A DNA stretch of 28,842 bases from Litorimonas sp964425355 (GTDB taxonomy: Bacteria; Pseudomonadota; Alphaproteobacteria; Caulobacterales; Maricaulaceae), in NCBI GenBank assembly GCA_964425355.1, contig CAYRMO010000029.1, positions 1-28,842 on the forward strand, in the 5' to 3' direction. The position numbers were made by a program, and so were the translations under genes. The notes beneath the pieces were generated by a model that searched no databases, was not told the DNA's origin, and worked only from the letters and a program-made list of their open reading frames with translations. Below are positions 8,306-16,365 of the stretch, piece after piece. Within the stretch, counting starts at the first letter, position 1; each line of letters opens with the position of its first letter.

Positions 8306-9100
8306 TTACCCCCAAAGAAACTCCGCATATGGCACGCGCCAAACCATTTCATGGGCCAGGCGGTGACCTTCATATCCCCCCTCCCCATACGCCGTACCGT
8401 GATCAGATGTAAAAACGCAAAGCCATTTTCGCTTTTCGAATTGGGAAGAGATTGCTTGAAGCGCTTTATCAACGGCCGCAAGCGCTGCCGCTTGTGTCAT
8501 TGGACTGTCCTCAGTCTCGCCGTCAATATAGTGGCAATTGGGTTGGTGCATAGCCGATAGATTGATGAACAAAAATAATCGCTGGGACTCAGGCATTTGG
8601 GCGATTTGTTCTGCTGCATATTCAAATTGATAGTCTGGCGCCTTTTTTTCGGTGACACCAAATGTCTTTCGCCATTCACTTTGCTGGAAGAGATCGGGTA
8701 GGACAGAGCCCAGAGGCGTTAATTTGTTAAAGAAGCCGACACCTCCGACGCATAAACTTTGATAACCATGCGCGTGATAGCCCTCAATGATATTTGCCGC
8801 ATCAAATGTCAGGGTACGCCGGCCCGTGGTCTCGCTGCCTGGGAATGTAACAGCCCAAAGACGTTCATGAGGCTCTCCACTTTCCGGCGTCGGCAGAAAT
8901 CCAGAAAAAAAGGCATGATGAGCCGCATAGGTAAAACTGCCTGGTGTGTGTCGCGCCTCCCACATACCATCTGGCAGAAGCGTTTTGAGGAATGGCGTTT
9001 GTCCCGTTTCCATTGCTTGCTTTGCCACGTCATAGCGCAGCGTATCAAATGTGATGAATAAGATATCGCGCTCGCCTAGATATGTATTGGCATTAAGCAA
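8306..9100 (-). CDS. STM4013/SEN3800 family sulfatase-fold hydrolase
   Basis: This 264-residue protein belongs to the alkaline phosphatase/sulfatase superfamily. The N-terminal strand DILFITFDTLRYD (residues 12-24) carries the first metal-binding Asp (D19) followed by Thr20, the usual nucleophile position. The C-terminal block FTSDHGTAYGE (from residue 230) carries D233 and H234, followed by H246 and H250 as further metal ligands. Its overall length and opening match the STM4013 family of the conserved STM4011-4015 block. The likely activity is hydrolysis or transfer of a phosphate, phosphoryl-alcohol or sulfate ester, but the substrate is unknown. There is no signal peptide, so it is cytoplasmic. 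I chose the TTG at 9100 because GGAGAG lies 5 bases upstream and no in-frame ATG is near. It overlaps the end of the upstream gene by 8 bases, indicating coupled translation. Confidence 0.85.
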   Translation of the reverse strand: MLNANTYLGERDILFITFDTLRYDVAKQAMETGQTPFLKTLLPDGMWEARHTPGSFTYAAHHAFFSGFLPTPESGEPHERLWAVTFPGSETTGRRTLTFDAANIIEGYHAHGYQSLCVGGVGFFNKLTPLGSVLPDLFQQSEWRKTFGVTEKKAPDYQFEYAAEQIAQMPESQRLFLFINLSAMHQPNCHYIDGETEDSPMTQAAALAAVDKALQAISSQFEKRKWLCVFTSDHGTAYGEGGYEGHRLAHEMVWRVPYAEFLWG

Positions 9101-10169
9101 ATTGTCTCTCCAGATAGCGAATTTGGTATTGCCGTGACGTTAAGCCATCAAAATAGACATTGTTCAGGTAATCTCCAAAACTATTGACCTCAAGCATAAA
9201 GAATTGCTCTCCATCTTTGTGGATCGCGATGTCGACCCCCAAACACATATGTTTGGGATATTGCTGGGCGATTGTCTCGACCATTTCTCGCATATGCGAT
9301 AGTGTATGGGATGAGATTTTGTGGTTTAAGACTGACAGAGCATGCCGCCTATTACTGAGATGTAAATTCGTAAAGGGCGTTGACGAGGTTCGAATAATCG
9401 CATGCGCCGCACGCCCACCAATAATCAATTGGCGAAGATCGCATGCTCGGTCTTTAATTTGGTATTTTGGAATCCATTCCTCTGTATGAACGCCCATAGC
9501 GGCCAGATCATCAATGAGGTGTCGGGCATGATCATCAAGATATTTTTTGACCTTTAGGGAATTAAACAAGCCTTGCTCTGTTTTTTCGACCGTTGTCCAA
9601 AGCCGCAATTTAGATCCCAATTTTTCAATCGCTAAAATACCAGACGCCGCTGACCCATATCGTAACTTCATAAAGACGCGTCTTGATCCCGTTTTATCCA
9701 TGGCCTCCGTAAGCCCTTCACAGGACTTAATTTCAGGAAGCGCTTTGGGCATCCGAACCAGATCAGAAAAGGCGTGATAGGTGGCGGCTTTGTCCATGCA
9801 TATTCTGACCATCTCTGGATCAATGGTACAAATAGCATTCCGCTCTCGCGCCATTTGAGACGCCAGGCTTATCGCCATATTTGTTCCGTCCACATAAACA
9901 TCTTGCGGGTAGATTTGACCAAAATGCTCTTCTGGAATGGGACTGGTCCGTCCCAAAGCATCGTAAAATGTTCTCCATATCGCATAGCCTCGCCCCGGCG
10001 TATCAATCGCCAAGACATCAACCTGATTTAAAATGTCGCTCAAGGTGGATGGATCTTGCAAAAACTGCGTATAAGAGAGCTTTAACGGCGTCTGCAGCCC
10101 GCGAGAGGTTGCTGCCTTTATAAAATCATCCGCGCGCGGACCTGGCGGGCATAAAAGTCCAATGTGCAT
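9093..10169 (-). CDS. STM4014 family protein, ATP-grasp fold
   Basis: This 358-residue protein shows the elements of an ATP-grasp ligase. The ATP-binding strand RRVFMKLRYGSAASGI (about residues 163-178) carries K168 and a glycine-rich loop. The hinge TEEWIPK is near 229-235. DLRQLIIGGRAAHAIIR (residues 244-260) has the Asp-Arg pattern of RimK-like enzymes. The segment GVDIAIHKDGEQFFMLEVNSFGD (from 311) supplies D313, E327 and N329 as metal ligands. The N-terminal 110 residues are a separate pre-grasp-like domain. The family is conserved next to STM4011-4015 genes but has no proven reaction. ATP-grasp enzymes form amide or ester bonds via acyl phosphates, so it may ligate an amino acid or modify the partner protein STM4015. 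Its start forms a TAATG overlap with the upstream gene. Confidence 0.8.
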   Translation of the reverse strand: MHIGLLCPPGPRADDFIKAATSRGLQTPLKLSYTQFLQDPSTLSDILNQVDVLAIDTPGRGYAIWRTFYDALGRTSPIPEEHFGQIYPQDVYVDGTNMAISLASQMARERNAICTIDPEMVRICMDKAATYHAFSDLVRMPKALPEIKSCEGLTEAMDKTGSRRVFMKLRYGSAASGILAIEKLGSKLRLWTTVEKTEQGLFNSLKVKKYLDDHARHLIDDLAAMGVHTEEWIPKYQIKDRACDLRQLIIGGRAAHAIIRTSSTPFTNLHLSNRRHALSVLNHKISSHTLSHMREMVETIAQQYPKHMCLGVDIAIHKDGEQFFMLEVNSFGDYLNNVYFDGLTSRQYQIRYLERQFA

Positions 10170-11563
10170 TACTCTCCAACAGCAACGTAATAATAGAGCT
10201 CACCGTCATATTCGTCAGCCATATTTTGTTCATTCAAATTGACGTCCGGTCCAAAATCACCCGAATGCAGCGGAATAGTTGCGTAGTCGATCAATGGCTC
10301 TCTTACATCGATATGAGGTGCAGCTTCCGGCTCGTCTTCTATGGGCGCTCTTGGAAGTGGGTCAGGATCTTTTTTGCCAAATAATTTAGACAGAAATCCG
10401 CCAGTTTCTTGTTTAGAAATTGCAGGCATGGCCGCTTTTTGAGGCTTCTTTTTTGGTGGATCAATGGGCTTGGGCTTGGGTGCTGGAAGATCCTGTCCAT
10501 TAAATCGCCCAATCATCCAGTCTGATAAAAAATGATAGTGTAAATCAAGTTTCTTCAAGGCTCGTATTTTCTCGGATTGATAGAGTTGGGCGCCGCCTTT
10601 ATCTGTCAAAGTCCCCATCGACAAATCAAGGGTTTCTATGCGATCCAGAATTGGCGCATTTTTTAAAATCTCCGCCAGCCCATCGGCATAGTCGCAATTT
10701 CTCAATCCCAGATATTTTAACTTCGGGAAAAGTTCTCCACTGAGTAGTGGCCCCCAATCGCTAATGTCTGTTTCCCCGCCATAATCGCTTGTGCCGACCC
10801 ATAGTTCAAGATGCGTGAGATTAGGCATATCGGCTTTGAAAATTTGTTCTAAATTTTTCTTACTTAATCCAGAACATTCAATCGTAAAACGTTCTAGCAA
10901 GGACATTGAAAAATTACCCATTTCTCCCGGATATCCTCTGACTTTGAACTCGCGCAAATTTGGAAAATTTTTCCAGACTGGCGTCAGATCCCCCTCGACA
11001 ATCCATGACAATTCGCTTTCATGCTGGTCAATGTCATTCAAAAATAAGGACACAAGATTTGGAAGCGCCTGTTTGTGTTTCACCAGCGTTTTCAAGACAG
11101 TATTGGTGTTAGACTCTTCATAAGCTTCACCAGCAAGCCCTGCAACAAAATGGGTAGTAGCTTGCGAGTCTTGTACCAATAAAAACTCTTGAAATTTATC
11201 GTCCCAGCTTTTCGGGTTATCATCATAAGGGTTAGCGACTATTTTTGGTGCGCTTTTTAAGACATCAAAAGGTTGCCCATGCACATATTCCATGACAGCT
11301 TTGTCTTGGAGCTCGACCGGTTCGCCTTGGGATCTAGAGCTTTCCGAATTCGTTGCACCGACGTCGATATAGCCTTTTTTGAGTTTGGACTTGATAAGTT
11401 TTTCAGCGTCTTTTTGTGCCTGGCTATTGTCTTCAAAACTCTTGGTTTTAGAGGTGCCCGCGCTTCCTGCTCGACCATAGGTCACGGTATGCGTATTCCC
11501 GCTTACCTTAATTTTCCAAAATTTGTCTGATTTTTCGTCTTTAAAATGCAAATGTCTTTCCAC
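10169..11563 (-). CDS. STM4015 family protein: WGR domain plus leucine-rich repeats
   Basis: This is a 464-residue protein. Residues 1-75 form a WGR domain (KFWKIKVSGNTHTVTYGR, with YGR at 29-31 in the place of the name-giving WGR, then a Lys-rich helix). From about 155 to 350 there are leucine-rich repeats, including LPNLVSLFLN, FPNLREFKVRG, MPNLTHLELW, FPKLKYLGLRN and ALKKLDLHYH. A Pro/Lys-rich linker follows at about 375-395. The tail (about 405-464) is acidic and low in structure and ends in YYYVAVGE. WGR domains occur in nucleic-acid-associated proteins and PARPs. In this cluster it may be a scaffold or a substrate carrier. I chose the GTG start at 11563 because it has GGAGG 7 bases upstream. 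It heads the minus-strand operon STM4015-STM4014-STM4013 and diverges from STM4012 across about 200 bases. Confidence 0.85.
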   Translation of the reverse strand: MERHLHFKDEKSDKFWKIKVSGNTHTVTYGRAGSAGTSKTKSFEDNSQAQKDAEKLIKSKLKKGYIDVGATNSESSRSQGEPVELQDKAVMEYVHGQPFDVLKSAPKIVANPYDDNPKSWDDKFQEFLLVQDSQATTHFVAGLAGEAYEESNTNTVLKTLVKHKQALPNLVSLFLNDIDQHESELSWIVEGDLTPVWKNFPNLREFKVRGYPGEMGNFSMSLLERFTIECSGLSKKNLEQIFKADMPNLTHLELWVGTSDYGGETDISDWGPLLSGELFPKLKYLGLRNCDYADGLAEILKNAPILDRIETLDLSMGTLTDKGGAQLYQSEKIRALKKLDLHYHFLSDWMIGRFNGQDLPAPKPKPIDPPKKKPQKAAMPAISKQETGGFLSKLFGKKDPDPLPRAPIEDEPEAAPHIDVREPLIDYATIPLHSGDFGPDVNLNEQNMADEYDGELYYYVAVGE

Positions 11564-11765
11564 GAAAAATCCTCCGAATTTGAACCGTAGAGCTGGAACG
11601 GTCTTGACGATTCCCGACCCGTGTTAAAGCCCTTGAGATATCGAGTTAACACCACCCTTGAACGCGTTTTCCCTTCACATTCGACGGTCACAAATTAACT
11701 TGATGTCTAGTTTGCAGTCATGACAATAAGCCAAGAATGCATCATGGCAATGAGAAAATGATTTA
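11564..11765. promoter_or_regulatory. Divergent intergenic region of the STM4011-4015 cluster
   Basis: These 202 bases separate the minus-strand STM4015 start from the plus-strand STM4012 start and must hold promoters for both arms. I see no strong -35/-10 pair and no clear operator. A 13-codon frame starting ATGACAATAAGC (11720-11761) ends 4 bases before the GTG of STM4012 and could be a coupling leader, but its coding status is unproven. Confidence 0.5.
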
Positions 11766-13079
11766 GTGTCAAAATCACGTCTGGAAACGCTTATCAGCCT
11801 GCCACCTTATAGTGGCTACCTTTACGCCTATCCGCATAAAACAGCTTATCGCGCGTTTAACCCTGAACTCAATTTCAAAGACGTTTGGAAAGCTGAAAGC
11901 CTAGAGTCTCTATTTTTGTATTTTCATATTCCATTTTGTGAAATGCGGTGTGGCTTTTGCAATCTCTTCACAATGACTGGGGCTAAAAAAACCACGGTTC
12001 AGGCCTATCTTGAAGCCATCCGACGCGAAGTCGAAACTGTGAAGTCCAGCTTGCCTCATGCAAATTTTTCTGAAGTCGCGATAGGTGGTGGCACGCCGAC
12101 ATTTTTAAGCGCCGAACAGCTGGATGAGCTCTTGGATCTTTCAAAAATACTCGCGCAAGAAGACAGGCCAATATCAATTGAAAGCTCTCCCAGTCGAACA
12201 ACGGTTGAAAGACTACACGTTTTAGAGCGCCGAAACGTGTCACGCATAAGTTTGGGCGTTGAGAGCTTTTCGTCTGATAACCTACGCGCCATGGGGCGCC
12301 CGGCTCATGCCGAAGATGCAATAAAGGCCCTGGATAATATTAGAACCTATACACATGCGGATTTGAACATTGATCTGATTTATGGCGCGCAAGGCCAATC
12401 GGTGGCCGGGTTTGCGACTGACATCAAACGCGCCCTGGAGTGGTCGCCTGAAGAAATTTTTATATACCCTCTATATGTCGGACCGCTTACGGGTTTATCT
12501 AAACGTGGACACGCACAAAATGACTGGGACGCGCACCGACTTGCGCAATATCGCGCAGGTCGAGAGCTTTTGTTGAATATGGGTTATCATCAATCTTCTT
12601 TGCGCCGTTTTGTCAAAACCAAATCCAATATGTCTAAACATTATTCCTGCCAAGAAGACGGCATGATTGGCATAGGTGCTGGCGCGCGGTCTTATACGCG
12701 AAATGTGCATTATTCGTCAGACTACGCCGTCAAACGTCAAGCAATCCAGGGCATTATTGATAATTATACCGCTAGAGAGGATTTCACCAGAATAGGCCAT
12801 GGAATTCGGCTATCGTCCCAAGAACAAAAACGCCGTTACGTCATAAAATCTATCCTCAACCATGAAGGCCTTGACCTTGAGGCCTATGAAGCGCGGTTTG
12901 GGCGCTCAGCCTTTTTAGAGTTGCCCGATTTACACATTTTGATCGCTGCGGATTACCTCAACCAATCCGCGACACATTTAACCCCGACACCACTCGGTTT
13001 GGAACGTTCCGATGCGATGGGTAGTTTTCTGATTTCGACCAATATTGAAAAGTCGATGAAGGCCTATGCATGGGCCTAG
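11766..13079 (+). CDS. STM4012 family radical SAM protein (HemW-like)
   Basis: This 437-residue radical SAM enzyme has the cluster-binding motif CEMRCGFC (C58, C62, C65; CX3CX2C). It is followed by the HemW-type GGGTP motif (residues 107-111) and TFLSAEQLDELL, SLGVES and NIDLIYG segments, as in coproporphyrinogen III oxidase-like/HemW proteins. The C-terminal region carries the extra HemW-like domain. Its N-terminus PPYSGYLYAYPHKTAYR matches the STM4012 family. It reductively cleaves SAM to a 5'-deoxyadenosyl radical. The substrate is unknown, and the family is distinct from true heme enzymes. The start is GTG at 11766. Upstream in frame there is a stop, so no earlier start exists. Its end overlaps the next gene by 10 bases, indicating coupled translation. 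Confidence 0.9.
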   Translation: MSKSRLETLISLPPYSGYLYAYPHKTAYRAFNPELNFKDVWKAESLESLFLYFHIPFCEMRCGFCNLFTMTGAKKTTVQAYLEAIRREVETVKSSLPHANFSEVAIGGGTPTFLSAEQLDELLDLSKILAQEDRPISIESSPSRTTVERLHVLERRNVSRISLGVESFSSDNLRAMGRPAHAEDAIKALDNIRTYTHADLNIDLIYGAQGQSVAGFATDIKRALEWSPEEIFIYPLYVGPLTGLSKRGHAQNDWDAHRLAQYRAGRELLLNMGYHQSSLRRFVKTKSNMSKHYSCQEDGMIGIGAGARSYTRNVHYSSDYAVKRQAIQGIIDNYTAREDFTRIGHGIRLSSQEQKRRYVIKSILNHEGLDLEAYEARFGRSAFLELPDLHILIAADYLNQSATHLTPTPLGLERSDAMGSFLISTNIEKSMKAYAWA

Positions 13080-13921
13080 ATATCTCCATCCTCTACCGCG
13101 GACGGCTATCAGGCTGCAATTATGATTGCGGTTATTGTCCCTTCGCTAAACGCATTGATGATAAGGATACGCTTTCACAAGACGCAACGGACTTAATGCG
13201 ATTTGTCGATTGGATAGAAACCCGTAAAGAAGATGCACTACGGATATTATTTACGCCGTGGGGAGAGGCCTTAATACGGAAATCCTATCAAAAGGCACTG
13301 GTTCATCTAAGCCACCTGCCCCAGATCAAACGCGTTTCCATTCAAACAAATCTGTCTTGCGCATTGGGCTGGATAGAGGCGCTTAATCCAAAGACCGCGT
13401 CTTTATGGTGCACCTATCACCCATCGGAGGTATCTTCGGACAAGTTTTTAGAGAAATGTCAAATTTTAGAAACTGCCGGCATTCGTTATTCGGTAGGTAT
13501 AGTTGGCAAAAAGGCGAGTTTTGAGAAGATTGCGGAGTTAAAGGAACGCTTGCCTGAGAAAGCCTATCTTTGGGTCAACGCGTATAAGGATGACGGGCCA
13601 GACTATTACAACGCGACTGACATTGATTTTCTGAAATCTATAGATCCACATTTTACGATAAACCTCAGAAATTATGATAGTTTTGACCGAATTTGCCGTG
13701 CAGGACATGAAAGCATCTCAATTGATGGATTAGGTGATATTCGGCGATGTCACTTCATACAAAACGTCATTGGAAATATTCACAAAGAAAATATCGAGGA
13801 CATTCTTCGCCCAACACGTTGTAGCCGAAAATGTTGCGACTGCCATATTGGGTATTCCAATATACCAGACCTTAAATTGGATGACGTTTTTTCCGGCTGG
13901 GCGCTGGGACGCGTTATTTGA
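13070..13921 (+). CDS. STM4011 family radical SAM protein with auxiliary Cys cluster
   Basis: This 283-residue radical SAM enzyme has the motif CNYDCGYC (C16, C20, C23; CX3CX2C) close to its N-terminus. A TIM-barrel-like core includes LRILFTPWGEALI and SIQTNLSC. The C-terminus adds a second Cys set: C209, C227, C251, C255, C256 and C258. This is consistent with a SPASM/twitch-like domain binding an additional iron-sulfur cluster, as in enzymes that modify peptides or proteins. The ATG lies inside the end of STM4012 (10-base overlap). Together the two make a radical SAM pair whose substrate might be one of the neighbouring products, for example the STM4015 tail. That link is inference. No signal peptide is present. 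Confidence 0.9.
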   Translation: MGLDISILYRGRLSGCNYDCGYCPFAKRIDDKDTLSQDATDLMRFVDWIETRKEDALRILFTPWGEALIRKSYQKALVHLSHLPQIKRVSIQTNLSCALGWIEALNPKTASLWCTYHPSEVSSDKFLEKCQILETAGIRYSVGIVGKKASFEKIAELKERLPEKAYLWVNAYKDDGPDYYNATDIDFLKSIDPHFTINLRNYDSFDRICRAGHESISIDGLGDIRRCHFIQNVIGNIHKENIEDILRPTRCSRKCCDCHIGYSNIPDLKLDDVFSGWALGRVI

Positions 13922-14065
13922 GATATTGCGATATAGGAAATCAATACTAATATCCGCCAAATCGCTGGCTCGAATATCTTATCTATGACATATCTCGGCC
14001 ATAAAATGACCCTGAAACTGGCCAATCACTGGAAACATCAAAACAATGAAATAGAGAAATAGCAA

Positions 14066-14356
14066 ATGAAAGAAGTTCCGAGACGACTTGCCAAGACCAT
14101 ATTGATAGCCGTCCGCGCGATTTACCTTCTCTTGTTGGCCTCGTTACTTCAACAACCCAGACTTTGGGATGAAGGACACATGTTTGAATCTGACAACACT
14201 TCTACCGTCAAGCCATTTCGATCTTACCTATCTGACATGATTTTTTCGATCATAGGCAAAACATCCTTGCGCAGAACCTTGGGCGTTATTTCACCCACAT
14301 ATTTCGCTCGGATAATCCCATCCTTATCAATAAGGAATGTTTCGGGCACACCATAA
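14066..14356 (+). CDS. Doubtful ORF between STM4011 and ccmG
   Basis: This 96-codon ATG frame has a short hydrophobic stretch (ILIAVRAIYLLLLASLL) after a basic N-terminus. Its 3' half lies antisense to ccmG, which is certainly coding. The upstream GAGAAAT is a poor ribosome binding site. It could be a small membrane peptide, but I consider it weak. The rest of 13922-14223 contains no other gene or obvious terminator. Confidence 0.15.
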   Translation: MKEVPRRLAKTILIAVRAIYLLLLASLLQQPRLWDEGHMFESDNTSTVKPFRSYLSDMIFSIIGKTSLRRTLGVISPTYFARIIPSLSIRNVSGTP

Positions 14357-14769
14357 ACGCCAAATTCGATACTCACCTGACCTTGTGGATCGCCCCCGAC
14401 AAAATCATAGGGATTGCCAAGTTCGCTTAGGTAACGTGCCGCATTTTCGGGTTGATCCTTGTAATTCAAGCCGGCCAGGATGACCCCGTCAATTTTGGAC
14501 AGGGCTTCGATTTGTGGATGTTCCACTCTACACGGTGCGCACCAAGACGCCCAGATATTGACAATCAGAATATCGGACTTACCGATAACGTCAGACCTCA
14601 GGCGTGGCGTATTGACGGTTTCAATAGCGCTCAGGGTTAAGGCGGGTACGGGCTTTCCGATCAGCGCGGATGGAACTGTATTAAGAGGCTCCGGGTTTAG
14701 AAGGCGCAGCAGAAACACCCCACATAAAAGCAGGAATATCCCGAGCGGCATTAAGACCCCAAGACGCAT
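14224..14769 (-). CDS. ccmG: CcmG/DsbE periplasmic thioredoxin for cytochrome c maturation
   Basis: This is a 181-residue, membrane-anchored thioredoxin-like protein. An N-terminal helix at about residues 4-23 anchors it to the inner membrane with the domain in the periplasm. The active site is WCAPC (residues 76-80) and the cis-proline loop is YGVPETF (about 139-145), typical of DsbE. It reduces the disulfide of apocytochrome c, or of CcmH, so that the heme-binding CXXCH thiols are free. It is the last gene of the ccm operon. Its ATG overlaps the ccmD stop codon as TAATG (1 base), indicating coupled translation. The length is normal. Identification is firm from motif and context. Confidence 0.95.
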   Translation of the reverse strand: MRLGVLMPLGIFLLLCGVFLLRLLNPEPLNTVPSALIGKPVPALTLSAIETVNTPRLRSDVIGKSDILIVNIWASWCAPCRVEHPQIEALSKIDGVILAGLNYKDQPENAARYLSELGNPYDFVGGDPQGQVSIEFGVYGVPETFLIDKDGIIRAKYVGEITPKVLRKDVLPMIEKIMSDR

Positions 14770-14921
14770 TATTTTTCTTGCTCTCGTAAGGCCTGTTCGA
14801 TTTGGTTGAGCCGTTTCAAATGTCGTTTATGTCGCCTAATCGGCATGACAATCAGGCCAATTAAAACCAAAGCCGTAACGCCGTAAGCCGTAAAAATATA
14901 TGCATTATGTCCGTCTAGCAT
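14769..14921 (-). CDS. ccmD: CcmD small membrane protein
   Basis: This is a short gene of 50 codons beginning MLDGHNAYIFTAYGV. A single hydrophobic helix (residues 8-27) is followed by a strongly basic tail ending in EQALREQEK. This fits CcmD, which stabilises CcmC and CcmE and takes part in releasing heme-loaded CcmE from the CcmABCD complex. It sits between ccmC (11 bases downstream of its stop) and ccmG (1-base overlap). Its position and pattern (HNAYIFxAYG then a basic tail) make the identification secure despite its small size. It is easily missed by gene finders with a length cut-off. Confidence 0.93.
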   Translation of the reverse strand: MLDGHNAYIFTAYGVTALVLIGLIVMPIRRHKRHLKRLNQIEQALREQEK

Positions 14922-14932
14922 GATTTTACACT

Positions 14933-15691
14933 CTATCCTTGATAAGCCAATTGTCGTTGCAAGCGCTCTATTTTACGCGCCCCAATCTCGTTTTTCATAC
15001 GCAGCAATAAAACAAGCACAAATAAGCTCGTATAGGCCAGAGCCATGATTAAAAGCGGCCATAACATCGAAGAATGTATCGTTGGTCCCTCGGCACGAAA
15101 CACACTGGCTGGTTGGTGGAGTGTATTCCACCAATCAACCGAGAATTTAATCACGGGAATGATGACAATCCCGGCAATGGTTAAAACAGATGTCAGCGTG
15201 GCAGCCCTTGGTGTCGACTCGATCAAGCGCCTCAACATCATCAGCCCAATATACATCAAAAAGAGTACCAGAACGGATGTTAGCCTCGCATCCCAAACCC
15301 ACCAGGTTCCCCACATAGGTTTACCCCAGACCGACCCCGTAAACAAAGCTAGAAATGTAAATGCGGCTCCTATGGGCGCTGCTGATTTCGCCGCAACATC
15401 TGCGACGGGGTGTTTCCAAACCAAGGTCCCAAAACTTGCGACCGCCATAAACAGATAAGTCTGCATTGCAAGCCACGCGGCAGGCACGTGGATATACATA
15501 ATTCGAACGGTTTCGCCCTGTTGGTAATCAGCAGGAGAGGCAAAAAAAGCGAGATATAGGCCTATGGCAAACAGAGCGAATGTAAAAAAAGACATCCACG
15601 GGAGCAGCTTATCAGCAACCCCAAGGAAACGCATGGGATTGCCTTGTTGATTTAACCAATTTCCTATATTTTTCTGTGTCTTATCTTGCAT
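14933..15691 (-). CDS. ccmC: CcmC heme exporter/handling protein
   Basis: This is a 252-residue polytopic membrane protein with six expected helices. The tryptophan-rich motif MWGTWWVWD lies at about residues 126-134 and is the periplasmic heme-presenting WWD domain. Two conserved His flank it: H68 in MYIHVP and H192 in WWNTLHQ, matching the axial heme ligands of CcmC. It binds heme and promotes its covalent attachment to CcmE, working with CcmA, CcmB and CcmD. It starts 8 bases after the ccmB stop, within the operon. The length is usual for the family, and the call is firm. Confidence 0.97.
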   Translation of the reverse strand: MQDKTQKNIGNWLNQQGNPMRFLGVADKLLPWMSFFTFALFAIGLYLAFFASPADYQQGETVRIMYIHVPAAWLAMQTYLFMAVASFGTLVWKHPVADVAAKSAAPIGAAFTFLALFTGSVWGKPMWGTWWVWDARLTSVLVLFLMYIGLMMLRRLIESTPRAATLTSVLTIAGIVIIPVIKFSVDWWNTLHQPASVFRAEGPTIHSSMLWPLLIMALAYTSLFVLVLLLRMKNEIGARKIERLQRQLAYQG

Positions 15692-15699
15692 TACTCAAC

Positions 15700-16365
15700 T
15701 CAATTTGACGGTTTTAAGATAAGGGCACAGCCAATCACGCTTATCAATCCTGCAAAGAGAGATAGCGCCAAAAGAATAGCGCAGGGTACCAAAAATGGCA
15801 GATGTGACGTTGTAAAGGCCGTCGCCGTCGAGACCCCGAAAATCAGACTCGGGACCAAAAATGGAATAGCGAGGATAGCGGTCAACATCCCGGCGCGTTT
15901 GATACGTGCCGTGAGTGCTCCGCAAAATATCCCAAAACAGCTTATCGCTGGAGACCCGATCAAAAGCGAAATCACACATCCCGTTATAGCGCCCATATCC
16001 ATGCCTAACATCATGCCAAAAAACGGGCAGCACGTAATGAGAGGTAACGCACAGCCGGTCCAATTTGCTAGAATTTTTACACCGGCAATCGCACTGAGCG
16101 AGAGTCCCGACATGTGATAAATGTCAAAACTACCATCATCAAAGTCGGGGGTGAAACTGCTTTCAATCCCCAAAAGAATCGAAAATAAGGGACCCGCCCA
16201 AAGCACAGCCGGTCCAACAATTTGAAGCGTCTTTAAATCCGGCCCTATTCCAAACGGAAATATAATAATCAGGGATAGGAAAAAGGTGATACCAATTCCG
16301 ATCCCGCCCCCATGTTTAAACAGAAGCGATAATTCGCGCTTATAGAGAACCCAGAATGACGCCAT
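15700..16365 (-). CDS. ccmB: CcmB heme ABC transporter permease
   Basis: This hydrophobic 221-residue protein with about six membrane helices begins MASFWVLYKRELSLLFKHGGG, the usual N-terminus of CcmB. It is the membrane subunit paired with CcmA. The CcmAB ATPase cycle releases heme-charged CcmE from CcmC/CcmD. I chose the ATG at 16365, which overlaps the ccmA stop as TGATG, because family members start close to the conserved basic segment RELSLLF. An ATG five codons earlier (16380) would give 226 residues and cannot be excluded. Most internal segments (AGPLFSILLG, DGSFDIY) resemble other CcmB proteins. It lies between ccmA and ccmC as expected. Confidence 0.93.
   Translation of the reverse strand: MASFWVLYKRELSLLFKHGGGIGIGITFFLSLIIIFPFGIGPDLKTLQIVGPAVLWAGPLFSILLGIESSFTPDFDDGSFDIYHMSGLSLSAIAGVKILANWTGCALPLITCCPFFGMMLGMDMGAITGCVISLLIGSPAISCFGIFCGALTARIKRAGMLTAILAIPFLVPSLIFGVSTATAFTTSHLPFLVPCAILLALSLFAGLISVIGCALILKPSN

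Noticed and set aside
8227..8481. Minus-strand 84-codon frame across the end of STM4013
   Set aside because: It overlaps the conserved hydrolase in another frame, and its translation shows no recognisable domain.
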